From Lepas anatifera (Eukaryota > Arthropoda > Thecostraca > Lepadidae), in NCBI GenBank assembly GCA_034440635.1, contig JAOTON010001669.1, positions 2,626,501 through 2,690,500 of the forward strand: a stretch of 64,000 nucleotides of DNA, read 5' to 3'. Of the stretch, positions 54,794-64,000 are shown piece after piece. The notes beneath the pieces were generated by a model that searched no databases, was not told the DNA's origin, and worked only from the letters and a program-made list of their open reading frames with translations. Position 1 is the first letter of the stretch. Each line of letters begins with the position of its first letter. The position numbers were made by a program, and so were the translations under genes.

Positions 54794-55240
54794 TCAGGCG
54801 CCGATCCAGAGGGTCGGTTGGGGCGACCGCCCCCACCCGTTGGGCTGAGTTTCAGCATTGCAAGGGTTCCCCTTGCATGGGAGCCCACCAGTGATGTCTG
54901 ATGGAGTTTCCAGGGGAACCCAAATACCAACTGAATTTTGGCCCAGGGTGCTCAAGAATTGGTATCAGGGATCCTCAAGAGTTGGTCATGGGGTCCTCAA
55001 GTGTTTGTATTGGGGGCTCCAAGTATCAAGAGCGTTTCCGATGTATTGGTCTCGGGCCCCTAAGAGTTGGTCTCGGGGCCTGCCAATATATCGGGGGCTG
55101 CAAATGTTTTTGCTCTACAGACCTAGGGTTAACACTTAAAAACTTATCCGGCCTTTGGGGGTGGGCCAAAGGATAGTTGCCCCCCTTCCAGCGTTTGGGG
55201 GGGGCACGGCCGGATTCCCCCCCTCCTGCGTCCGCCAATG
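54794..55240. mobile_element. hAT-like MITE carrying a minisatellite
   Basis: The left end is TCAGGCGCCGATCCAG and the right end CGTCCGCCAATG, with an exact 8-bp duplication ATCACTCA (54786-54793 and 55241-55248). The part at 54940-55095 is a minisatellite of about 27 bp built on GGTCCTCAAGAGTTGGTMTC. The right portion is an inverted match to 53345-53470. Confidence 0.75.
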
Positions 55241-55321
55241 ATCACTCACCTGTTTTTGAGAATCTGAAGTATCTCCTGCATATCCTCGAGCTCAGCTACC
55301 TGGCGTCGTAAATCCTTGTAC

Positions 55322-56660
55322 TTAACCTTCACCCGGGTGGGGGTCTTTTAGACCCCCTCGGGTTTTTCCAAAGTGACCAAGAAACAGCGGCGCGCAGCGC
55401 CGCCAAACTTGGTCTAGCTGTTTCTTCATCATTTTTACATCTTTCCTGAAAATTTTGGCTCAAGGTCATATCAGGTCAGGTCACCAGGCCAGGTGAAGTG
55501 ACCTCACCTCAAAAAATACTTAGGACCGCATAACTAAAAGAAGGGTCAATCGATCAAGTTGAAACTCATACCACATATTGGGCCCACCAGGAGCTACAAC
55601 ATTTATTCCGGGATTTTTGATATTGGTGACCTAAGGTCATGTGTAGAGCATGACCTCCCCATTGTCAATACATGGGGAAAATCACGAAATGAGCTTTTCT
55701 CAGTAAGTATGGATGGAATCAACTTCAAACATCGTTTGCGTCTTGTTCTTAGCCAATTTCTGAAGCTGATGCCAAAATTTTTGACTTGTGACCTTTAAAA
55801 GGTCACCTTAGGTCAAATAAGCATTTTTTGGTGTTTTTCTCTATGAATTTTGAATAAACTAAGATAGAGCTTTTATTTTGTCACCGAAGTGTTTGTATAG
55901 TCACTGGAAGTCAAATGATATACATCATGACTATACCAGGTCAAGTTGGGTCAGACCGTTGACCTGGGTCAGGTCAAATTCTTAAATTTGACCTGGCATA
56001 ACAATATCATATGTCATTCGATTTGTATTGACAAGAGGATTGCAATGGTTTATAAACTATGGCTGTATCTTGTTTGGTTTGGAAGCTATTAGCGAAAAAG
56101 TAAGCGCCCTTATGCATGGGTGGCTATGGACATTCCCAAGAATATGCCCAATATTTAGTGACTTGTAGCTCCTTAGGCTTTGACCTGACACGAAAATGAA
56201 GTGCACTGCAATGAAAGTGCATCTCAAGAGCTTTCGAATGGTGTTAGAAAAATGTTTCTAGCTATCATAGTTTCTGAGATATATGAGGTTTTCTTAGTAC
56301 ACCTCATATTAGCAACGTATGCACCTTATCTTAGTATGCACCTCATATCATAAATTGCATCTCAAGAGCTTTCGAATGGTGTTAGAAAAATGTTTCTAGC
56401 CATCATAGTTTCTGAGATATATGAGGTTTTCTTAGTACACCTCATATTAGCGATTTTGACCTGTTTTGACCTCTGGTGACCTTGATATTGACCTGACAAG
56501 AAAAATGACCGAAGTATTTTCGATATCATTTTTGAAGAGCTTTCGATTACCGTTTTGCGCTTTTTCTAGCTCTCTTAGTTTTTGAGATCGTGGGGGGTCT
56601 TTTTTTAGCCCCCCCACCAGGGCGAAGGTGGCCCGTACCCGCCACCGGGGCAAGGGTTAA
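55322..56660 (+). mobile_element. TTAA-type AGGTCA-rich element
   Basis: Bounded by TTAA at 55322-55325 and 56657-56660. The left end TTAACCTTCACCCGGGTGGG is followed by a GC-rich hairpin near 55385-55405. An internal segment of about 140 bp is tandemly duplicated (around 56190-56300 and 56350-56450), which makes it longer than its inverted relative at 50060-51259. It is non-coding. Confidence 0.75.
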
Positions 56661-56722
56661 CATAACCCTTTGTACTGGCCTGCGCACGGCTCCTTCCCCG
56701 TGCACTCCCTTCCCCCTCCGAG

Positions 56723-56880
56723 CGCAATAATAATAGTTGTTCGGGTTTAAGAACGCACCAGTTGCCAAGGTTATACGGCGTCGTGGAAAATCCTTCCAGG
56801 AGGGAAGTATTTTGGGGATCAGATCAACTTATTCAGAGGCTTTGCTGGGACTTCAACCCGGGACCTATGGCCAGGGGCGT
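56723..56880 (-). mobile_element. tRNA-derived SINE, minus strand
   Basis: On the minus strand the B-box-like GGTCCCGGGTTGAAGTCCC is followed by a core and a tail ending TTAAACCCGAACAACTATTA. It is a sister of the 32516-32680 copy and shares the CTGG-CAACTGGTGCGT tail motif with the other SINE family. Confidence 0.6.
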
Positions 56881-56989
56881 CGCCACGGAATTGCTATTGG
56901 GAGCAACGAAACATTGACTGGCGATGACCAGAAGGGGGGCTGGGGGAAAATTCTGAGTATTTTCGCTGGAAATGAAACAATTAATGAAT

Positions 56990-57154
56990 CAACGCACCAG
57001 TTGCCAGGGTCATATGGCGTCACCAACCATTTCCCTATTGGAAAGGTTTCTCGGGAGCCAGCTTGCTCCTTGTTCAGAGAAGCTGCCGGGTATTGAACCC
57101 GGGTAAGCTGCGTGGAAGCCAGCTACGCTGACCACTCCACTACCGCTCCACAAT
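56990..57154 (-). mobile_element. tRNA-derived SINE, minus strand
   Basis: The reverse complement carries the family head (GTAGTGGAGTGGTCAGCGTA), a B-box region with a small insertion, and the GGCAACTGGTGCGTTGAT tail. Confidence 0.78.
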
Positions 57155-57159
57155 CCCGG

Positions 57160-57960
57160 ATGTCAGTCTTAGGTGGCCTCCAGAGAAATGGTATCAGGGG
57201 TACCGCCGAGCGTCAGTCCCAGTCCCCCAGCCCCACCCAGAGGGATAATCTCGAAAGCCTCAGAGAGTTAGGCCCAGCGATACCCCCGACGTTTGGTCTA
57301 AACAATATCTCGGGAGTCAATTTCAGAGGTCTCAGGGGTCCCCTGAGAGTCGGACTCAGAGGGTACCCGGGCGTCAGTCTCAGGGACCCTGAGGGTCAAC
57401 TTCCGGGCGCCGTATATCTCAGAGGTACCCCAAGCATCAGTCTCGGGAGCCCCGAGAACCAGTGTAAGAGGGTCCTAGGAGATCAGTCTCAGAGACCTCA
57501 AAGAGTCAGTCTCATGGGGCTTCGGAGAGCAATTTGGGTGCACCATATTAGCTCTCAAGGGACTACTTCTCAGGGTCATGGGCCTGAGACGTAGACTCGG
57601 GCCTGAGTATCAGTCTTAGGTGCTCCCACAAGTTAGTTTCAGGCACGCCCCCGAGTGGGGGTTTAAGGAGGCCCGAGTCAGTCTGAGGAAACTGGCAATA
57701 GTTCTTATCATGGGTTTCGCTGAGGGTTAGTCTTACCTCCCCCATCTCAGCCCTCTGAAAACGTATCTCAGGAGCCCCGAGAGTTGGTATCAGGGGGTTA
57801 CGAGGGTTACGACTAACATTGATTTCAAAGGGAACCGGGAGTAAGTCTCAACCCCCCCCCCACCAGAATCAGTCTCAGGCCCTTGAGAGTTAGTTTCAGG
57901 GAGCCTCTCGGGAGTGCTCTTAACTGTTGGTCTAAGGGGCTCCTGGAGTTTTCCCTTGAA
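57160..57960. repeat. Degenerate minisatellite, unit about 30 bp
   Basis: Repeated GTCAGTCTCAGGGGYCCC-like units with GAGAGTYAG variants. Open frames through it are by-products. Confidence 0.65.
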
Positions 57961-57987
57961 CAAATCCGAGAAACAAAAACACTGAAC

Positions 57988-58056
57988 ACTACGTAGGCAC
58001 TACGTAGAAAACACTACGTAGTAGACACTACGTACGTAAACACTACGTAGAAGATA
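57988..58056. repeat. TACGTA-containing short repeats
   Basis: Five copies of CACTACGTA in about 70 bp, each containing the palindrome TACGTA. Confidence 0.85.
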
Positions 58057-58449
58057 CTACTAAGTTCTACTGCCCAAAAGAAAGCTAGAAGAGCATTTCT
58101 GAGAGGAAATCTGAAATCTTCGCACTATTCTGGGAGGATGCTGGAGGAGGTGGACGAGACGCTGGAACACACCCTTTATCAGGAAAGGGAAAATTTGACC
58201 ACCCCATATCAGATACAATTTGTTGCAGTATGGTAAAATCACTCTGGGCGAACGCACGAGGCTATTTCAAATGGAATGAGTGTGGTGTTACCAAGGTCCT
58301 TAACGGTAACAATCCGGAGCCGACTCTACTATGACGCCACGTAAAGCGAAAGAAGTTTACCAATAGGGTTCCATGTTAAAATTAACCAACTTTCCAAAAT
58401 ATTTTCAGTCATGGGAATTCAATTCCACTTTATCAAAAATATGCACACC

Positions 58450-58906
58450 TTAAAGGGAATGTGGCACCTTCATAACGTGATTTTAACTGAGATAGCCAAG
58501 TTGTAAAGCAAGTCGGAAAACCCGGTACTCAATATATAATTTGTCTTGGAACTCAAGATTTCCGTAGAAAAAGATAAAACCTACCTGCAATGTATCCCTC
58601 ATGTACCCTTAGCAGCAGGCCACAGTTGTCATGGCTGTTGGTGTGACGACATTTGCTGACGTCACGGTGAGCATCAGCCAATCGAAGCCCTTGAACCGTT
58701 TCAAGTATGGTAGGGGTTGCCAGATCATGACATCATCCACAGGCAGATACTCATTTCTTTCCCTAGAGCAGTATTTTAAAAATCAAAATATTGAGCTTAT
58801 TTTACACTTTTTAGAGAAGTCATGAGTGGTTTCATTATTTTCGGCTAAAAGTATGCCTAATTATACTAAATTCCAGGATTTGACCTAGGTGCTACATTCC
58901 CTTTAA
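58450..58906 (-). mobile_element. 450-bp TTAA MITE, copy 5
   Basis: TTAA at 58450-58453 and 58903-58906, with both ends conserved. It contains GCTGACGTCACGG and GCCAATCG. Confidence 0.83.
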
Positions 58907-59353
58907 GTTAGCTCTGCAACCTCCACATGGCTCACACATCAGTTAGTGCAGCTCACACATCAGTTAGCTGTCATATCACTGTATGACGTCACCCTGAGGA
59001 CGGAATTCATTTCATGGGCCACGCCTTTTGTAAAGTAACCTTGGTGATGAGTTATGACCAAAGTGGAACTCAAGATTAGGTACTTCACATAGGGTATGTT
59101 CCAGACCCTCTTGCAAAAATCCAAGAGCTTTTGGTGCCAGACTTCTTGTCAGAAAATACCTACATACTTTGAAAAATTCCCAAGCAAAATGACGTAAAGG
59201 AAAGTAGCAAATGCGCTGTTATTGTGTAGTACCTGATTTTGACAATTATTGCTTACTTGATAGATTATTCTACGCCTTTTATCTTTGGTAATCTTTAAAA
59301 ATGGACCTAGCACCAAATGCTCTCGGATTTTCGCAAGAGGGCCTGGAACATAC

Positions 59354-59617
59354 CATACGCGGATCCAGGATTGCCGGGGGCACCTTCCCGGGGGGACGCC
59401 ACTTTTGACCGGTAAAACCTATTAGGTGGGCGCCAAATCCTATCGGTGGGCGCCAAATCCTATCGGTGGGCGCCGATTTTCGCATCCTGGGGGGGGTGGG
59501 AAGCGACATTTCAGGGGAGCGCCATTGACCTTTCAGGGGGCGCCGTGACCATTTCAAGGGGCGCCAAGGGTCGATCGGGGGGGTACCTGCCCCCTTTGCC
59601 CCCTGGATCCGCCTATG
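59354..59617. mobile_element. hAT-like MITE, GGCGGATCC family
   Basis: The ends are CATACGCGGATCCAGG and GGATCCGCCTATG, with an exact 8-bp duplication GAACATAC (59346-59353 and 59618-59625). A GGTGGGCGCCAAATCCTATC unit of about 24 bp is repeated inside. Confidence 0.85.
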
Positions 59618-59639
59618 GAACATACCCATATTCACACTG

Positions 59640-62050
59640 ACTTAGTTTCCATGACCAAAATACAATCCGCATCGGACCACCGATCAGTATACATCGTGGA
59701 GTCGTGGAGGTCGTCAAGTGCGATCTTCCCAGCACTTGAGCACGGACCCTGTCATATTACTCGGGAAATAGCACTTGATATACTCGATCGGTAGTCCGAT
59801 CCGGATTGCAATTTGGTCGCGGAGAATAGGTCCCTAGCTGATTATTTTCACGAATGACTCTCAGTCCGAATCATAAAACTTTTAGCATGCAAGGTGGGGA
59901 CCATTCTGATCCCTAGCCTGTCCCACCAGCTCTCCAGCTTTTCATGGTTCTCTTCATTGTGGACCGGTGGCATTTTAGTCCCTGAATTCCAGCACACCAG
60001 CTCTTCTGCCAAGCACTATTGTGACCCTTGCCCATGGATTTTATGGTCCCCTAAATCAGTGCAAAAATGTTCACCCGAAGAAACTCAGGGAGCAGAAGTG
60101 ACATTTTTATTTTTGATTTGTCCCTTCTGAGTGCCCTTCTCTCCCTTCTCCTTTGAGTGCCCTTCTCTTCTCTTACTGTCCCTTGTCACGGCTTGAACTT
60201 AGTACAAAATCCATTGATCCAAATGGGATCCTATCAGTGTTGTTTTCATTCCCTCTGCTTAGCTCACCTCCAATCCAGACAGATTTTACAAAATCTATAA
60301 TAAGATAATGAAAAAAGTGTCTTATTTCACATACTGACCAATGAATAATGATATCAAATGGGCTAACTAACTCGTACAAGGTATATGAAAATATACCTAC
60401 TTACTTATGATGAAGCATGTTTTGATTTAATAGGCTCAAAAGTTTGTCCAAGTAGCTTCTTGGAAGAAATAAAAAAATCCTCTCAAATAAAAACTAGAAC
60501 ATTAGTTCATGGGTCCAAGTATCATTTTGTACAATATTAGTACAACAGTAGGTTTTTTCTTTGCAGTCTTGCATTTTATTTGGAACAATGAGGCTGTTCC
60601 AGACACTCTTTTGAAAACAGGAGATGTTTAAGTGCCAGAAGTTTTTCCAAACATATCCAAGCTAAATGGCACAGACTAATGTAAAAAAATCTGCCATAAT
60701 TCTCTCGTCACAGATATGGTCAATTATGAAACATTTGAAACAATCTTTTGGATCATTCACCTTTGGTATATTTCCTCAAAATATATGGTTCCAAGACCCC
60801 TCACATTTCCCAAGAGGGTCTGGAAGGACCGAATACCTAAATGTGAATGGTAATTTCATTTTTCATTCTGACTGACATTTTACAGACAGAACCAATAAGC
60901 TCTTTAAGAATGTCAAGGGTTTCGGCATCTGGTCTGAAATTTAATCTTAATCAACTAGGAGGAAGGTAGAGCTGTAGTCAGAATTATAAAAAAATGTTTG
61001 TAGGTATACTCAATCATAGGAATGCTGACTCATAATTGCGCACGTTTCACCCCAAATAGGAAAGCTTATTCTCAAAATATGGAATGTTTGGGTTCTTAAG
61101 AAAGTCCAACAGGCCCAAAACAAATTTGGAATGCTGACAACAGTCTCCAACACTGAATAGCCTTGATTTTTTTAAAGGGCAAGTAAGGAAATATTATGGC
61201 TGTGCTGGGGAAACGCATTCAGGCTTCAAATTTTCCAAGCTGTATCACAAAATATACTTTGAGAACAGAAACATATCTTAGTGTACTTTGCTTGATAACT
61301 TTTATGTGAAGGACAGGTTATTTCTAAAATGAAATGCTCATACCGACAGCATTTCCAAAAACCTTACAAGACGAGCCAGATATTTTAATGTGACCAGAAA
61401 ATTTTTGTGTGTATACTGCAAATTTCAACCCTTACAATAAGTTGCAAAGTCTGCCCCAAATTGGGAAGGAATTTTGTTGATTAAACATTCTTCAATAAAT
61501 TGATACTGTTCGCTTGGCTAGCACTTTTCAATCCCAGCCATTAAAAAGGATAAGCAGCATTATATTTTCTAGAGATGCTTCCCTCTCATATTTTGATGTT
61601 GTTTCAGCTTCTGTGCTTGTCCCAGTCCTTCTACCCCTGCCCTAAATTATAAGCAAACTTCGTTAAACCAGAGAAAATCCATCTGAAGACACCAACAAGA
61701 TCATATTGGAACTCACCCTACTTTTCAAACAGGCCCATGAGGCCAAACACAATTAAGCTCTACCCACTGCAGGTACCTAAGCCATATGATCAAATAGTCT
61801 GTGCTTGTTTGACACGAAAATATGAGCCTTAATACCAATATGGTATACATGCCTGAAGTAGCCAGAACCACAGACCTCAACTTACCTGGGCCTGGATTGA
61901 CCATTCCAAAATGCCTCACTTTTCAACTATTGGAACAGAGAACAATACTTTCCACTCGCAGATCACTGACAAATATTCCAGACAGCTTCCAAAGTTCCAC
62001 GATTGATTAAAATAAGTCACATTTATTCTAACCTACACGGTATGCGTGCC
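59640..62050. other. AT-rich sequence without recognisable features
   Basis: No long frame, transposon end, SINE box or clear splice-consistent exon was seen. Base composition is smoother than in the transposon-rich areas. Confidence 0.45.
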
Positions 62051-62755
62051 AGGCCACTGTGTATAGCCACGGGTAAACAGAAAGCAAGATGGCGACCGTA
62101 ACCCGAGCAGATATTTGAAGCCATAGTCAAACGACCATGGCCGAGCAAGGGCGCAACAACGCCCTAGCTTTACCTACCAGCTATTTACAATGCCACTACA
62201 ACGCCTAGTATTCAGTTAGTACAGCGCTGGTGCGCAAGCAAGGTATGAACCAGGTATGAACGAAGCGCGCACTATTATGGCACAAGGCAAGGTTGTCATT
62301 CTCTAGTAATTGCATTGCTTTATGCTAGTGAAGTAACCAGGGTTGTTTCACTTCGGTAATTGAACTACGGTTTAACTATTGTTCTGCAATGGTAAATTTG
62401 TAGAAACACAATTTTAAGCTTCCACCTTGTAAAAAAATTCTTTCTGTGTGCGTAAATAAACTGCACAACGATGGCGGCCGAGCGCGCAATTCAACAGGGT
62501 ACCGTTGGTGTAATAACGTGGTAGCGGTGGTGTGATATCGAAGTAATATGTGCAGCAATAATAGCGTATGGACTGGGTTATCCAAGGGTCTTTCTGGCGT
62601 AAAAGGGTAGTAGCTATGCATTTTAATCTGTGTGAGTATCCAGAGAGTATCAGTGTGGACAAGTACTCCCATTGAATGCACTTCAGCTCCGCTTACACCG
62701 CAATTATTCCACCGAGGTATTGTTTATTTTGATAAGCCGGGAGTAGCAGTGTGGT

Positions 62756-62947
62756 ATGGATCGAGTTGAAGTGTATGTTGAGAGTGAAAACTTTTTCAGT
62801 GAGGAGTTGATGAAATCTCAGTGTGCTGAAAACTCCCAAAATGTGACTTCAACGCCCCAATTAGTCGATCTTAAACTTTCAAGAGAGTTGTTAAAACCGG
62901 GCCAAAGGGTTACTGCGTACCTCCATGTAGTGTCTGAGGGGTTTTAA
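62756..62947 (+). CDS. Hypothetical 63-codon open frame, possible 5' exon
   Basis: Starts ATGGATCGAGTTGAAG and encodes an acidic then mixed sequence (MDRVEVYVESENFFSEELMK) with no recognised domain. It lies 300 bp downstream of a GC-richer block containing two ATGGCG sites (62090 and 62470). A GT at about 62929 could be a donor. Evidence is only composition and context; it may be random. Confidence 0.25.
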   Translation: MDRVEVYVESENFFSEELMKSQCAENSQNVTSTPQLVDLKLSRELLKPGQRVTAYLHVVSEGF

Positions 62948-63320
62948 CACATTTGGGGCGTTCATCTGAGCGATGACGCCGCTGAAAGGACTGAAAAACA
63001 GCTGGAAATCCCCTTATGGGCTCTGAACGCCACTTTCAGGTAACAAAGATGTCGTGACCCCAGGGAGTCAAGACCTTCAAAGGTGTCATCAGTGTTGAAC
63101 TATAATTTTGACAACCGTACCAACACACATAAATCAGCAATAGAATAGAAAATATAAGTCATTTCTCGCTCCTCGATCGCAATTTTAGATACGCACTATC
63201 ATGTAGATTCAAATGATTGGCACCCACACGCTGATAATCTGATTACTTATTAAAGAAATGTAAAAGAAGCGTCGGGTAGGGTGAAGCTGTACCAGTTGCA
63301 TTGTACGCCCGTTGGATTCA

Positions 63321-63461
63321 CGACCCGGGTTCACGGCCCGGCGGCTTCCCTGAACAAGGAGTAAGCTGGCTCCCGAGAAACCCTTCTAACAGAGAAAGAG
63401 TTAGCGACGCCATATGACCCTGGCAGTTGGTGCGTCGATAAGCCCCAAAAATTATTATTGT
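63321..63461 (+). mobile_element. 5'-truncated tRNA-derived SINE
   Basis: Begins within the B-box region (CGACCCGGGTTCACGGCCCG), so the head is missing. Exact 12-bp duplication CCGTTGGATTCA (63309-63320 and 63462-63473) shows it inserted already truncated. Confidence 0.85.
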
Positions 63462-63632
63462 CCGTTGGATTCAAATACTTGAAGCTCGGATGTTTTGTAA
63501 ACTCCGGAAATGTCTAATAATGAACGCCTGCATGGACTAAGAGAAGAGCATTAACGTGAAAATAAAACCTGCAAACTCGTTGAAATCGCCGAGAAAATAC
63601 GTTTACAATCAGTGACGGCGGGAAGTCCGAAT

Positions 63633-64000
63633 TTAAAGGGAATGTGGCACCTTCACAACGTGATTTTAACTGAGATAGCCAAGTTGTAAAGCAAGACGGA
63701 AAGCCCGGTACTCCATATTTCATTTGTCTTGGAACTTGATATTTCCGTAGAAAAAAGCTAAAACCTACCTGACACTAGCCCCCATCAGCCCGTCGCTGGG
63801 CGGCCATTGTTGTGAGCTACTGGTGTGACGACATATGCTGACGTCACGATGAGCATCAGCCAATCGAAGCCCTTGCAGCGTTTCAAGTATGGTAGTGGTT
63901 GCCAGATCGTGACATCATCCACAGGCTGATATTTATTTCTTTTTCTAGAGGAGTATTTTTAAAAACAAAATACTGAGCTTATTGTACATTTTGAAGAGAA
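63633..64000 (-). mobile_element. 450-bp TTAA MITE, copy 6, cut by the window end
   Basis: Starts at TTAA 63633-63636 with TTAAAGGGAATGTGGCACCT and runs to the edge of the window. The sequence matches the copy at 29471-29924 closely, including GCTGACGTCACG. Confidence 0.82.

Noticed and set aside
57112..57594. 160-codon plus-strand frame
   Set aside because: Translation of the degenerate 30-bp minisatellite.

Overview
The window is animal nuclear DNA. It has spliced genes with GT-AG introns, long AT, GA and GAT microsatellites, tRNA-derived SINEs, a CR1-type LINE and many DNA transposons with short target duplications. There is no operon structure, rRNA, CRISPR array or convincing functional tRNA gene. 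Family content (a moody/Tre1-type receptor, P, KDZ and Transib transposases) points to an invertebrate, plausibly an arthropod. The sequence alone does not fix the species.

One host gene can be assembled completely. A rhodopsin-class GPCR of the moody / trapped-in-endoderm-1 family lies on the minus strand from 37915 (ATG) to 18013 (TAG) in eight coding exons, including a 14-nt microexon. All splice phases agree. The spliced length is 1000 nt, one base more than 333 codons, and the extra base sits in a C5 run in the TM2-TM3 exon. Its introns hold most of the repeats between 18 and 38 kb: a 3.4-kb long-inverted-repeat element, a CR1 LINE, several MITEs and a 24-bp satellite.

The most striking mobile element is a Transib (RAG1-superfamily) transposon at 42746-46574. 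It has matching terminal inverted repeats that begin with the V(D)J heptamer CACAGTG, an exact 5-bp target duplication CTATG, and a decayed transposase showing two RAG1-like catalytic Asp positions and a C-x2-C motif. A TTAA-flanked element sits inside its coding sequence, and an internal deletion appears to have removed the C-terminus. A separate fragment carrying the RAG1-like catalytic Glu segment lies at 48925-49230.

Layout: 0-8 kb, MITEs and fragments of P-type, KDZ and other transposon proteins; 8-18 kb, simple repeats, a zinc-finger remnant, a TTAA element and hAT-like MITEs; 18-38 kb, the GPCR gene with its repeat-filled introns; 39-42.5 kb, MITEs; 42.7-49.4 kb, Transib with nested TTAA elements; 49.7-58 kb, SINEs, paired inverted TTAA elements and hAT-like MITEs; 58-64 kb, mostly unrecognised AT-rich sequence with two more 450-bp MITEs and a GC-richer possible promoter near 62.1-62.9 kb. 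Nearly all transposon coding sequence is broken, so the GPCR is the only gene here likely to act in the host.
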